A stretch of DNA of 64,000 nt from Acidimicrobiales bacterium (GCA_030747595.1 JASLKK010000004.1:1-64000), one strand, 5' to 3'. Shown: positions 43,606 through 52,431, numbered from the stretch's first letter. A program made the numbers and translations. Notes: a model not told the origin generated them from the sequence alone.

Positions 43606-44592
43606 TCAGTCAAGAAACGTATCGACCAGGCCCCAGTCGAGTGCCGTGGCGACGTCGATGGTGGTGCCGGTCAGGCACAACCACGCGGTGCGTTGGCGAC
43701 CAATCCGCCGGGGCACGCTGACCGTCCCGCCAGCACCCGGGATCAGTCCCATGGAGACCTCTGGCAGCCGGAACGTCGCTGCAGCAGTGGCCTCGATCCG
43801 ATCGGCAAAAGCGGCCAACTCCACGCCCGACCCGACCGCCGGTCCCTGGACGGTCACCGTCAGGCGTGGGGCCAGCCGATCCAGCCACGAAGCGGCGTTG
43901 CCCGACGACCGGATCAGGTGGGCCGTCGCCGAGTTGTCGACTGTTCCGAACTCGGCCGGGTCTCCGCCGCAGCAGAAGGCTGACCCGGCGCCGGTCAGGT
44001 GAACGGGCCGATCATCGCCCGAGACAGCGAGCGGGCGAAGTGCTTCGACGAGGGCGTCACGCATGGCCGCCGACCAGGCGTTGCGGAGCCGGGGTCGATT
44101 CAGCGTCAGCCGGACGACATCGCCGGAGGCATCCACCAAGACCGGCGGGTCGGATTCCCCGGGGCGGGCCCGACGTCCACGGCCGTCCAACCAGCGGGCG
44201 AACTCCGGTCCGCCCTGCAAGGTGCCAAAGGCCGTGCTCTCGAGGAGCAGCCCACCATCGGTCGACATGCCACCACCGTGACGGAGCACCTGGCAGCAGG
44301 TCACGGCGGCCATCGGGTTGGCCATCACCCCGTCGACCACCGCGGCCGCCGCATCGGGATCGGCGACCAGGACGTCCAGGGCAGGTGCCGTGCCCACAGG
44401 AGCGATGCCTACCGAGACGAGTGGAAGCCCATCCAGCACGGCTGTGGTCCCCGCAGTCAGACGGTCGGCGTCGTCGATCACCAGCACCGGTGCATCCCTT
44501 AGGGCGCCAAGGTCCAGGTCGACGGTCGGTGCGCTCAGCAGATCGGTGGCCTCAGCAGCGGACCAGACCCGGACGGAGCCCGAACCAGTCAC
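43606..44592 (-). CDS. Enoyl-CoA hydratase/isomerase with a degenerate first crotonase half
   Basis: The start is GTG 44592, giving 328 residues. Residues about 135-328 are a crotonase domain: RLTLNRPRLRNAWS, the oxyanion-hole CCGGDPAEFG region, VQGPAVGSGVELAAFAD and PEVSMGLIPGAGGT. The first 125 residues look like the C-terminal half of another crotonase: ANPMAAVTCCQVLR, LLLESTAFGTLQGGPEFARWL. The protein may descend from a tandem two-domain enzyme. The start lies 11 nt inside the end-region of the CoA ligase, on the same strand. Confidence 0.8.
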   Translation of the reverse strand: MTGSGSVRVWSAAEATDLLSAPTVDLDLGALRDAPVLVIDDADRLTAGTTAVLDGLPLVSVGIAPVGTAPALDVLVADPDAAAAVVDGVMANPMAAVTCCQVLRHGGGMSTDGGLLLESTAFGTLQGGPEFARWLDGRGRRARPGESDPPVLVDASGDVVRLTLNRPRLRNAWSAAMRDALVEALRPLAVSGDDRPVHLTGAGSAFCCGGDPAEFGTVDNSATAHLIRSSGNAASWLDRLAPRLTVTVQGPAVGSGVELAAFADRIEATAAATFRLPEVSMGLIPGAGGTVSVPRRIGRQRTAWLCLTGTTIDVATALDWGLVDTFLD

Positions 44593-44602
44593 GAGGTTGG
44601 TT

Positions 44603-46141
44603 TCATTGGGTCGAACCGTCGCCGAGGTCGGCCAGGTCGGCCCGCAGGACCCGCCGGAGGAGTTTCCCGGTGTCGTTGTAGGGGAGGGCGTCCACGAACG
44701 CCACGTGGTCCGGCGTGCGGTTGGAACGCAGCTCGGCCCGTACGGCTTCCTGCAACTCGTCGGCACCCACCGTCGAGCCGGTGGAGCGGACCACGGCGGC
44801 CACGATCCGTTCGCCCCACTGCGCATCAGGCAGGCCAATGGCTGCCGCATCGGACACCCCGGGGTGGTCGACGAGCACGGCCTCAATTTCGCTGGGGGAG
44901 ATGTTCTGGCCGCCCTTGACGATGACGTCGTCGATCCGGCCCGACACGTGGAGGAAGCCGTCGTCTCCCATCCAGCCGCCGTCGTGGGTGGGGAACCAGC
45001 CCTCAGAGGTCAGGCGGGGCGCCAGGCCCCGGTACTCGCCGGACACCTGTTCGCCCCGCACCCAGATCTCCCCCGGCTCGCCGGTGGCCACTTCGGTTCC
45101 GTCCTCGTCGCGGATCGACACCTCGATGCTGGGCAGCGGACGCCCTGCCGAACCGAGGCGGGCCCGGATGGATTCGTCGTCGCTGGCCAGGGCCTCGCGG
45201 TGCTCCTGTGGACCCAAAAGGGCCACCGTGGAGCTCGTCTCGGTCAACCCGTAGGCGTTGACGAAGGCCGTGTCGGGAAGAAGTTGGAGGGCCCGTTCGA
45301 TGGTTGGGCGGGGCATCTTCCCCCCGCCGTAGGACAGCGACCTGAGGCTGGGCAGGTAAGCCCCGTCTGGAGTCGCATCGTCCGCGACCTCCGCGTCGAG
45401 GTATTCGACGATCCGGGTCAGCATGGTGGGTACCACCATGGCGCTGGTGACGCCTTCAGTGCGCACCAGATCGACCCAGGCGGCAGCGTCGAAGGCGGGT
45501 AACTGCACGATGCGCCGACCGGCATAGACGTTAGACAGGATGGCTGCCATGCCCGCCACGTGGTAAGGCGGCACGCTGACCAGAGCCGCCTCCTCCTCGC
45601 CTGCCCCCATGAACTCGACTGAGCCGAGCACGTAGGACACGAGATGCCGGTGGCGAAGTACGGCGGCCTTGGGATCGCCGGTCGTGCCACTGGTGAACAA
45701 GAGGATGGCCGTTCCCTCACCCTCCATGTCCCATTCGGGAGAAGGCGCCAAGGCGTCGACAAGGTCGGCCAGCAGGGCGTCCCTGTCCACGACTGACACG
45801 CCGTCCACCCCGGAGAGGCGACCGGTGGCCTCAGGACCCACCACGGCGATCGCCGGGGCGATCCGTCCGGCGAGCGTGGCCAGCTCATCGTCGGTGAGGC
45901 GGTAGTTCAGTGGCACGAACGGAAGGTCGGCCCACGCCGCGCCGAACAGGGAGATGGGCAGGGCGGCCGACGACACATCGGCCATAGCCACCGCGTCGAC
46001 CCCGGCGGCCCGAAAACGATCAGCTGCCACTCCGGCCCGGTCGAACAACTGCTGGAAGGTCAGGCCGCCATCGAGGGACCCGACGGCGATTCGGTCGCCG
46101 AATCCGGCAGCCGCCATCTCCAGCAGCATCATCAGGTTCAC
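44603..46141 (-). CDS. Fatty-acid / carboxylate CoA ligase (AMP-forming)
   Basis: The 512-residue protein is a class I adenylate-forming enzyme: ILLFTSGTTGDPKAAVLRH (P-loop), the YGLTETSSTV block, GEIWVRGEQVSGEYRG, and GRIDDVIVKGGQNISPSEIE followed by NDTGKLLRR with the C-terminal catalytic Lys. It activates a carboxylic acid to its CoA thioester. GTG 46141 is the start. It lies between the small Cys protein and the hydratase on the minus strand; a degenerate copy of the operator motif sits just upstream. Confidence 0.92.
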   Translation of the reverse strand: MNLMMLLEMAAAGFGDRIAVGSLDGGLTFQQLFDRAGVAADRFRAAGVDAVAMADVSSAALPISLFGAAWADLPFVPLNYRLTDDELATLAGRIAPAIAVVGPEATGRLSGVDGVSVVDRDALLADLVDALAPSPEWDMEGEGTAILLFTSGTTGDPKAAVLRHRHLVSYVLGSVEFMGAGEEEAALVSVPPYHVAGMAAILSNVYAGRRIVQLPAFDAAAWVDLVRTEGVTSAMVVPTMLTRIVEYLDAEVADDATPDGAYLPSLRSLSYGGGKMPRPTIERALQLLPDTAFVNAYGLTETSSTVALLGPQEHREALASDDESIRARLGSAGRPLPSIEVSIRDEDGTEVATGEPGEIWVRGEQVSGEYRGLAPRLTSEGWFPTHDGGWMGDDGFLHVSGRIDDVIVKGGQNISPSEIEAVLVDHPGVSDAAAIGLPDAQWGERIVAAVVRSTGSTVGADELQEAVRAELRSNRTPDHVAFVDALPYNDTGKLLRRVLRADLADLGDGSTQ

Positions 46142-46189
46142 GGTTGGGTCGGCTTCCTGGTCGGCTATCTGGCGGACGTCTGGTTCGCC

Positions 46190-46495
46190 TCAGTCTGAGG
46201 CGGGGAGGGGCTTAGCCTCCTTGAGGTCCAGCAATGTGTCGCCCAGACCGAGCGAGCCGTCACCAGGCTTGGTGCAGAGCACCTCGACGGTCTCCTCGGC
46301 ATCGACGTACCGCTTGCCCATCAGGGTTCCGCCGTCGGCGCCCGAAACGGGGGTGCCGGTACCAGAGGCGGAACCGGCGGACGCCATGGGTACTCCGCCA
46401 CAACGCAGGTCGGCCTCACCGGCGCCCTTCACGACGATCACCTCGGTGGTGCAGACGTCGCTGGTGAACCGGCTTCCGGGCTTGAGGTTGGGCAT
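46190..46495 (-). CDS. Small conserved Cys-containing protein of unknown function
   Basis: ATG 46495 gives 101 residues. The protein has three Cys in spaced motifs: SDVCTTEVIVVKG, LRCGGVPM and VEVLCTKPGDG, and ends in AKPLPASD. The patterns of the first and third Cys and of CGG suggest a redox or metal role, but no enzyme family is recognised. It starts the minus-strand set with the CoA ligase and hydratase, and faces away from the second CoA transferase across a 92-bp divergent region. From its place it may assist acyl-CoA metabolism. Confidence 0.72.
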   Translation of the reverse strand: MPNLKPGSRFTSDVCTTEVIVVKGAGEADLRCGGVPMASAGSASGTGTPVSGADGGTLMGKRYVDAEETVEVLCTKPGDGSLGLGDTLLDLKEAKPLPASD

Positions 46496-46587
46496 GGGGA
46501 CTCCAGGGCATGAGTGGTGGTCGGAGGCCAAGAGCATCGCCTATTGACGGCCGTCGGGCCACTCCGGCCCGGAGCCGATCCACAGCA

Positions 46588-47751
46588 ATGAGTAGCGTCG
46601 ATTCGATGTCCCGGTCCGACAGCACGCCGATGCTCGACGAGGTGTTTCGCCGGACCGGCGAGCCTCCTCGTGTAGACGATTCAGGGTCGGCAACCCGGAG
46701 ATGGGAGGCGTCACGGGCCGCAGTGCTGAGTGGCCCGGCCAATGGTCCGCCCCGAAGGGTGCCCAACGGGGTGGCCAACGGACTCGCCGTATTGACATCG
46801 ATGCTCGAGGCGCTAAGCGGCCTGGTCGTGGAGGGGCCGGTGCTGGTTGCCGAACGGGCGGTGGCGGCCGGTCTCGGCCGTCGAGGGGCGACGTCGGTTG
46901 GGGGTGAGGCCCACCTCGTCGAGGCCGCCGACGGGCTCGTCTGTCTGAATCTGGCCCGGCCCGACGACGTGGCTTCCATTCCGGCTCTCCTGGAATCCAC
47001 CATGGATCCGGCTGACTGGCCGGCAGTGCGTCGGGCTGTCTCCCTTCTTGCAGGTGCAGAACTGGCCAAGAGGGCCGACCTGCTCGGCATGCCCCTCGGC
47101 GTACCGGGTACTGCACCGGATCGACCGCTAGTGGTGACCATCGGTGCTGACCGGGCCGAGGTGAAGAGGCAGCCGCTGGTCGTCGAATTCGGTTCGCTCT
47201 GGGCGGCCCCGCTCTGCGGCGCGCTTCTGGCCCGGGCCGGATGCCGGGTCGTGAAGGTGGAGAGCGTGCAACGACCGGACGGTGCACGGCGCGGCCCAGC
47301 GACGTTCTTCGAATCGCTAAACGGAACTAAGGAAGAAATCAGCGTGGACCCATCGACGGCTGACGGCCTCGAACTGGTTCACATGCTGGTTGATGCGGCC
47401 GACGTGGTGCTCGAGGCCAGTCGACCCAGGGCATTGGCTCACTGGGGGATCTCCGCTGCCGAAGAGGTGCAACGCGGCACGGTGTGGGCCTCGATCACCG
47501 GCTACGGGCGAACCGGTCCGAGGTCGGGTGGGGTGGCCTTCGGGGACGATGCTGCAGTTTCCGGAGGACTGATGCTGCACGACCCGCCGGGCTTCGTGGC
47601 TGATGCTGTTCCCGATCCGGTTACCGGTTTGTTAGCCGCCGTGGCAGTCCAGGCCGCCCTGGCGGACGGGGTTGGTGCCCTCCTGGACCTCTCGTTGGCC
47701 GGTGTCGCCTGTTGGCTCGCCGATCCGCAAGTAGACCAGAGTGCGGATTGA
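46588..47751 (+). CDS. Atypical family III CoA transferase, apparently rearranged
   Basis: ATG 46588 gives 387 residues. The usual N-terminal CaiB signature appears only at about residue 190: FGSLWAAPLCGALLARAGCRVVKVE, then RPDGARRG, SLNGTKEEISVD and WASITGYGRTGPRSG. Residues 1-185 instead resemble the distal domain of the family (HLVEAADGLVCLNLA, ADLLGMPLGVPG), and the normal C-terminal half is missing after VPDPVTGLLAA. The protein thus looks like a circular permutation or the middle of a tandem pair. Activity is uncertain. Confidence 0.72.
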   Translation: MSSVDSMSRSDSTPMLDEVFRRTGEPPRVDDSGSATRRWEASRAAVLSGPANGPPRRVPNGVANGLAVLTSMLEALSGLVVEGPVLVAERAVAAGLGRRGATSVGGEAHLVEAADGLVCLNLARPDDVASIPALLESTMDPADWPAVRRAVSLLAGAELAKRADLLGMPLGVPGTAPDRPLVVTIGADRAEVKRQPLVVEFGSLWAAPLCGALLARAGCRVVKVESVQRPDGARRGPATFFESLNGTKEEISVDPSTADGLELVHMLVDAADVVLEASRPRALAHWGISAAEEVQRGTVWASITGYGRTGPRSGGVAFGDDAAVSGGLMLHDPPGFVADAVPDPVTGLLAAVAVQAALADGVGALLDLSLAGVACWLADPQVDQSAD

Positions 47752-47782
47752 AGCACTCCAAAGCGATGAAGTTCTCGTATTC

Positions 47783-47800
47783 CTGACGGAGCATCAGATA
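47783..47800. promoter_or_regulatory. Second copy of the TetR operator motif
   Basis: CTGACGGAGCATCAGATA matches the core of the palindrome at 41081-41105 at 15 of 18 positions and lies 25-42 bp before the TetR start, over the expected -35 region. This is the position for autorepression. Confidence 0.65.
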
Positions 47801-47812
47801 CCCCTTCCGGCC

Positions 47813-47824
47813 TACCATCAGCCC
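47813..47824 (+). promoter_or_regulatory. Probable -10 box of a leaderless TetR transcript
   Basis: TACCAT (47813-47818) ends 6 nt before the GTG at 47825, and no ribosome-binding site is present. Confidence 0.45.
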
Positions 47825-48493
47825 GTGAGCGAACAGATGACCGACGACGATGATGCTCAGGACCTGGACGATGATGCCCAGAACCTGCGAGCGTCCGATG
47901 GTCGGGTGCCCGGGCGCCGAGGTCTGGCCACCCGCCAGAAGATGCTTGATGCCACCGGCGTCCTTCTTGACACGGTGGCCTACCGAGACCTCAAAGTTGT
48001 CGACATCGCCCGCGAGGCCGGCACGTCGCCGGCCACCTTCTACCAGTACTTCCCTGACGTCGAAGCGGCTGTGCTGGCCATGGCGTCCGACCTCGGCGAC
48101 GCCTGGCACGAAGATCTCTCCAAGCTCGTCACCAACCGGGACTGGGAGGGCGACCCCGACGGGTCGGCCCACCGGGTGGCTGACGGCATGCTCGAGTTCT
48201 GGACCCTCCACAAGCCGGTCCTGCGGGTACTGGACATGGCTTCGATGGAGGGTGATCTCCGGTTCCGGGAGATCCGGGCCAACCTGCTGGCCGGGGCCAC
48301 CGAGGCGCTGATGGACCTGGCGGCTGAACGGCACATTCCTGGCGATCCGATGGCGTCCGCCGGTGTGGTCGTCGGGATGCTGGCCCATGTGGCCAACCAC
48401 CAGCACGGCCTTGAGCGTTGGGGTGTCTCCCACGATGTACTGGTGGACACGGTGGCCGGGATCATCCGCCGAACCATCCTCGGGGTGGTCTGA
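47825..48493 (+). CDS. TetR family regulator of the acyl-CoA cluster
   Basis: The 222-residue protein (GTG 47825) has a TetR DNA-binding domain at about 35-85: RQKMLDATGVLLDTVAYRDLKVVDIAREAGTSPATFYQYFP. The C-terminal helices carry VVGMLAHVANHQHG. A site matching the palindrome in front of the acyl-CoA dehydrogenase overlaps its own promoter. It probably represses the cluster until an acyl-CoA binds, as known for FadR/KstR-type TetR proteins; the ligand is not known. The acidic N-terminal DDDD tail is unusual. Confidence 0.88.
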   Translation: MSEQMTDDDDAQDLDDDAQNLRASDGRVPGRRGLATRQKMLDATGVLLDTVAYRDLKVVDIAREAGTSPATFYQYFPDVEAAVLAMASDLGDAWHEDLSKLVTNRDWEGDPDGSAHRVADGMLEFWTLHKPVLRVLDMASMEGDLRFREIRANLLAGATEALMDLAAERHIPGDPMASAGVVVGMLAHVANHQHGLERWGVSHDVLVDTVAGIIRRTILGVV

Positions 48494-48546
48494 TCCCTGA
48501 GACCTGACCCGGAGCCACCTGACGGGTCACCGGTAGTCTCCATCGG

Positions 48547-49887
48547 GTGACCCCCCGAGTTCGCTTCGCCCCTTCTCCCACCGGCTACCTGCACGTAGGT
48601 AGTGCCCGCACCGCACTGTTCAACTGGCTACACGCCCGCTCGACTGGCGGCACCTTCGTGTTGCGTATCGAGGACACCGACGCCGAGCGGAACCGCACCG
48701 ACCTGACCGACAGCCTGCTGGCCGAGCTGGAATGGTTGGGTCTCGACTGGGATGAGGGCCCGTACTTCCAGTCCGAACGCTGCGACCGGCACCGAGAGGT
48801 CGTCGAGGACCTCCTCGGCCGGGGTCTGGCCTACCTGTGTGACGCGGACAACCAGGAAGTGGCGGGATCGACACTGGTCGAGGGTCTAGCCGTGCGGTTC
48901 CGGATGCCGGTCGGAGCGACCATGGCCTTCGCCGACGTGGTTCGGGGCGAGGTCTCGTTCGCCACCGACGACCTCGAGGACTTCGTCATCTGGCGCTCGA
49001 ACGGGTCGCCCATGTTCCTGCTGGCCAATGCGGTGGACGACGCAGACATGGGCATCACCCATGCCATTCGTGGTGAGGACCTCTTGTCGGGGGTGCCCAA
49101 GGTCCTCCTCCTATTGGATGCCATCGGGGTGTCCCGGCCCACCTACGCCCACCTGCCCCTACTCGTCAACGAGCAGCGCAAGAAGCTCTCCAAGAGACGA
49201 GATGACGTGTCGATCGGCGACTACAGGTCCCGTGGCTATCTCCCGGAGGCCATGGTCAACTACTTGGCCCTATTGGGGTGGGGCCCGCCTGATGACGTCG
49301 AGGTCAGGCCGCTTTCCGAAATCGTGGAACTGTTCCGGATCCAAGACGTGAACAAGGCGGCTGCCTTCTTCGACCTCAAAAAGCTTGAGCATGTGAACGC
49401 CAGCCATCTAAGAGGGTTGTCCAAGCCGGACTTCATGGAGCGGGTGGCCCCCTGGGTCGGCACCGATGCGCCATGGCCGGCTGACCGGTTCGACACCGGC
49501 CAGTTCTCGACCATGGTCGACCTCGTCCAGGAGAAGCTTCGGACGTTGAGCGACATGCCCCGATTCGTGGACTTCCTCTTCCTGGAGGATCCGGTCGATG
49601 ATCCCGACTCCTGGGAGAAGGTGATGGTGAAGGGTCCATCTGCTGCCGCCATGCTCGATGGAGCGGCGGTGGCGCTGTCGGATTGTGCCTGGGACACCGA
49701 TTCGGTCTTGGCGGCAGTCGCTGCTGTGGGGGAGTCGTTGGACCTCAGGCTCGGGAAGGCTCAGGCCCCGGTTCGGGTAGCGGTGACCGGTCGCACCGTC
49801 GGACCTCCGCTGTTCGAGACGATGGCCGTGTGCATGGAGCGCGACGAGGTGCTTCGGCGGATCGCCCGGGCGAGAGCTCGTCTGTAG
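48547..49887 (+). CDS. gltX: Glutamyl-tRNA synthetase
   Basis: The 446-residue protein has the class I signatures FAPSPTGYLHVGSAR and, near residue 212, KKLSKRRDDVS, with FVLRIEDTD and HAIRGEDLLSG between. It charges tRNA-Glu; in actinobacteria, which lack GlnRS, the same enzyme also makes Glu-tRNA-Gln for GatCAB. Genes for tRNA-Gln and tRNA-Glu follow directly. TAGTCT ends 7 nt before the GTG, suggesting leaderless start. Confidence 0.96.
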   Translation: MTPRVRFAPSPTGYLHVGSARTALFNWLHARSTGGTFVLRIEDTDAERNRTDLTDSLLAELEWLGLDWDEGPYFQSERCDRHREVVEDLLGRGLAYLCDADNQEVAGSTLVEGLAVRFRMPVGATMAFADVVRGEVSFATDDLEDFVIWRSNGSPMFLLANAVDDADMGITHAIRGEDLLSGVPKVLLLLDAIGVSRPTYAHLPLLVNEQRKKLSKRRDDVSIGDYRSRGYLPEAMVNYLALLGWGPPDDVEVRPLSEIVELFRIQDVNKAAAFFDLKKLEHVNASHLRGLSKPDFMERVAPWVGTDAPWPADRFDTGQFSTMVDLVQEKLRTLSDMPRFVDFLFLEDPVDDPDSWEKVMVKGPSAAAMLDGAAVALSDCAWDTDSVLAAVAAVGESLDLRLGKAQAPVRVAVTGRTVGPPLFETMAVCMERDEVLRRIARARARL

Positions 49888-49972
49888 TACCCGTCACGAC
49901 CGCGACGACGACCTGTCGCGTTGGTCGTTGCAGCCTCGCCGTTACGCTTACCGGGCCCTCAGGGGTCCACCT

Positions 49973-50044
49973 TCGGGGGTGGTGTAATTGGCAACACAGC
50001 TGGTTCTGGTCCAGTCGTTGGGGGTTCGAGTCCTCCCCCCCGAG
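49973..50044 (+). tRNA. tRNA-Gln (CTG)
   Basis: The acceptor TCGGGGG pairs with CCCCCGA, the anticodon arm CTGG-TTCTGGT-CCAG presents CTG, and the T arm carries GGTTCGAGTCC. The 3' CCA is not encoded in full. Confidence 0.93.
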
Positions 50045-50129
50045 CAAGAGGCGGCGTCTGACGTCGTCGCTACAATGACCGCCGCTCTGACGGTTCCGAT
50101 CCCCGGATCGGTGGCGTCGGACGGCTCTG

Positions 50130-50205
50130 GCCCCGTTCGTCTAGAGGCCTAGGACGCCAGATTCTCAATCTGGTAGCACGGGTTCGAATCCCGTACGGGG
50201 TACCA
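50130..50205 (+). tRNA. tRNA-Glu (CTC)
   Basis: The acceptor GCCCCGT pairs with ACGGGGT, the anticodon arm CCAGA-TTCTCAA-TCTGG presents CTC, the T arm is CGGGTTCGAATCCCG, and CCA is encoded at 50203-50205. Confidence 0.96.
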
Positions 50206-50208
50206 AGA

Positions 50209-50236
50209 GGCCGGTCCAATCGTGGGCCGGCCCTTT
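50209..50236 (+). terminator. Hairpin after tRNA-Glu, possible terminator
   Basis: GGCCGG and CCGGCC form a 6-bp stem around a 12-nt loop, followed by CTTT. It sits 4 nt after the tRNA CCA. Confidence 0.4.
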
Positions 50237-50256
50237 GGTTTCAAGGCGAAGGCCGT

Positions 50257-50622
50257 TTAGTAGATGGCCAGGAGTTCGGCTACGACGATGAGCGCCGAAA
50301 ATACGATGCCCATTGCCCGCATGGGACCGATGGGCAACTTCTGTAGGGCGGCTCCGAAGTTGGAGGAGGCCACGCCGTCGGGCATGTCCTTCCTAAGCGC
50401 GGCAAAGTCGGCGAACACCCCGTCGAAGTTCAACGTTGTCCACATCGACCCGATCACCGCGATGGCTGCCACCGCCAGTTGAACGCTCGAGTCACCCAGC
50501 GCATCCCCGCCGAAGGCGATGATGACCAGCACCACGCCGTGCATCAGCACGAACGGGAGGATCAGGGAACTGCCCGCCTGTGACCTCATTGAGGTGATCC
50601 CCACCCACGTCGACTCCTGCAT
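50257..50622 (-). CDS. Small integral membrane protein of unknown function
   Basis: ATG 50622, with GGGGG upstream, gives 121 residues. Three hydrophobic segments are visible: ILPFVLMHGVVLVIIAFGG, VQLAVAAIAVIGSMW and the C-terminal FSALIVVAELLAIY. No catalytic motif is seen. A degraded copy of its C-terminal half lies at 14898-15049. It stands alone between the tRNA genes and the metY riboswitch. Confidence 0.7.
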   Translation of the reverse strand: MQESTWVGITSMRSQAGSSLILPFVLMHGVVLVIIAFGGDALGDSSVQLAVAAIAVIGSMWTTLNFDGVFADFAALRKDMPDGVASSNFGAALQKLPIGPMRAMGIVFSALIVVAELLAIY

Positions 50623-50798
50623 GTCACTACCCCCGTGCTCGCTTCCGCCGAGCCTGTCGGCCCGCCTCTGACGACAGTACCGCCCAGGCAGCCCTCGATG
50701 CCGGAAGTTGCACGGCGGGCGGGACATCGCCCTCTATTCGGTGATTGATAGTTCCATCTGAGTGTTGTCAAAGCTTGTCAAGGTTGATTCACTGGTTT

Positions 50799-50884
50799 CC
50801 ACATCAAGAGCGGTACGCCTTCGGGTGTGCCCAGCAACCTGGGATGGACACCCAAGGTGCTGTCCGCTTCGTGCGGAGATGCGG
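50799..50884 (+). ncRNA. SAM riboswitch aptamer (SAM-I/SAM-IV clan) upstream of metY
   Basis: The conserved core of the S-box clan is present in order: ATCAAGAG after the first P1 strand, CAGCAACC, and AAGGTGCT followed by TCC. P1 pairs CCACATC with GATGCGG (one mismatch), P3 is TGGG/CCCA, and P4 is CCGC-TTCGT-GCGG leading to GGAGATG. The downstream gene is O-acetylhomoserine sulfhydrylase, a standard target of this riboswitch. Subtype SAM-I, SAM-IV or SAM-I/IV is not decided here. Confidence 0.82.
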
Positions 50885-50969
50885 TCCCGACTAGATATTC
50901 GGGGCAACTAAGTGTCTGAACTGTCGATGCCGCGAGGCTTCGAACGTTCATCGCCGGCGATCAGGGTGT

Positions 50970-51003
50970 CCTCCCGCAACTAGAGCCCTGCGGGGCCGGG
51001 AGG
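50970..51003 (+). promoter_or_regulatory. Shine-Dalgarno-sequestering helix of the SAM riboswitch
   Basis: CCTCCCG (50970-50976) pairs perfectly with CGGGAGG (50997-51003), which is the ribosome-binding site 7 nt before the metY ATG. This suggests translational control: the helix would hide the site in the off state. The switch linking it to the aptamer is not resolved. Confidence 0.6.
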
Positions 51004-51010
51004 AAATCCA

Positions 51011-52327
51011 ATGAGCGCCGAATGGGGCTTTGAAACGAAACAGATCCATGCCGGGCAGGACCCTGATCCGGCAACCGGTAGTCGGGCCGTGCCCATCTAT
51101 CAGACAACCTCATACGTCTTCCGTGACAGCCAACACGCCGCGGACCTCTTCGCGCTAGCCGAGGTTGGCAACATCTACACCCGGATCATGAATCCGACAC
51201 AGATGGTGCTTGAGGCTCGCCTCCAGTCACTAGAGGGAGGAACGGATACAGCGATTGGGATCCCAGGAGCCTTGGCGCTTGCTTCGGGTCAGGCCGCGGA
51301 GACAATCGCGATCTTGAACCTTGCTGAGTCAGGCGACCACATCGTTTCATCGGCTTCGCTCTACGGGGGGACCTACAACCTGTTCCACTACACCCTTCCC
51401 AAGTTGGGGATTGAGACGACCTTCATCGACGATCCTGACGACCTTGATGCGTGGAGGGCGGCAATCCGGCCGAATACCAAAGCCTTTTACGGCGAGACGA
51501 TTGGGAATCCGAGAAACGACTGCCTCGACATCAGAGGGATTTCAGAGTTGGGTCACGAGGCGGGCATTCCCCTCGTGGTCGATAACACCGTTTCAACCCC
51601 GTTCCTGTTCAACCCACTAGCCCTAGGGGCGGACATTGTCGTGCACTCCTTGACCAAGTTCATTGGAGGTCACGGCAACTCGGTCGGTGGCGTAATCGTG
51701 GACGGCGGGACCTTCGACTATGGGGCCAGCGGCCGGTTTCCCAACTTCACCGAACCTGATCCCAGTTACCACGGGCTTGCCTACTGGCCGGCCCTCGGGA
51801 ACGGGGCGTACATCATCAAGGCCCGCGTACAACTGCTCCGTGACATTGGTGCGGCGGTTTCTCCGCAGAACGCCTTCTACTTCCTCCAAGGACTCGAAAC
51901 GCTGAGTTACCGGATGGAACGGCACTTTGCGAACGCCCAGGCGGTTGCCGAGTACCTCGACTCCCACGACCAAGTCGAACGAGTCCAATATGCCGGACTG
52001 TCGAGTAGTCCGTGGCATGACCGACTAACCGAGTACGGCAGCGGCCGAGGTTACGGCTCTGTCCCGGCATTCATCATCGAGGGAGGACATGAGTCCGGGG
52101 CTCGCTTCGTTGACGCCCTCCAGTTGCACAGCCACGTCGCCAATATCGGCGATGTGCGCAGCTTGGCTATCCACCCGACGTCGACTACCCACTCACAGCT
52201 CACTAAAGAGGAGCAGTCGGCGACTGGAGTTGAGCCGGGACTGGTTCGACTCTCAGTTGGGTTGGAGACTCTCGATGACATCATTGCCGACCTGGAGGTG
52301 GGGTTTGCCGCGGCGCGAACCCGCTAA
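51011..52327 (+). CDS. metY: O-acetylhomoserine sulfhydrylase
   Basis: The 438-residue protein is a Cys/Met-metabolism PLP enzyme: [15 protein letters not shown] at the start, [11 protein letters not shown], the PLP lysine Lys216 in [11 protein letters not shown], and [16 protein letters not shown] at the end. Length and the YTRIMNPT block favour O-acetylhomoserine (thiol)-lyase over cystathionine gamma-synthase. It makes homocysteine directly from sulfide. A SAM aptamer and an SD-hiding hairpin precede it, so it is likely shut off when SAM is plentiful. Codon use is somewhat less G+C-rich than in the men genes. Confidence 0.93.
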   Translation: MSAEWGFETKQIHAGQDPDPATGSRAVPIYQTTSYVFRDSQHAADLFALAEVGNIYTRIMNPTQMVLEARLQSLEGGTDTAIGIPGALALASGQAAETIAILNLAESGDHIVSSASLYGGTYNLFHYTLPKLGIETTFIDDPDDLDAWRAAIRPNTKAFYGETIGNPRNDCLDIRGISELGHEAGIPLVVDNTVSTPFLFNPLALGADIVVHSLTKFIGGHGNSVGGVIVDGGTFDYGASGRFPNFTEPDPSYHGLAYWPALGNGAYIIKARVQLLRDIGAAVSPQNAFYFLQGLETLSYRMERHFANAQAVAEYLDSHDQVERVQYAGLSSSPWHDRLTEYGSGRGYGSVPAFIIEGGHESGARFVDALQLHSHVANIGDVRSLAIHPTSTTHSQLTKEEQSATGVEPGLVRLSVGLETLDDIIADLEVGFAAARTR

Positions 52328-52431
52328 TGGAACCAGATTCTGATTGGGGCCGGTCACTCCCGGATGTGCTCCACTCACAGGAAGCGATCTAGGCGACACA
52401 GTGCTATAGCTGCCAATACCTCAGCGGAAAT

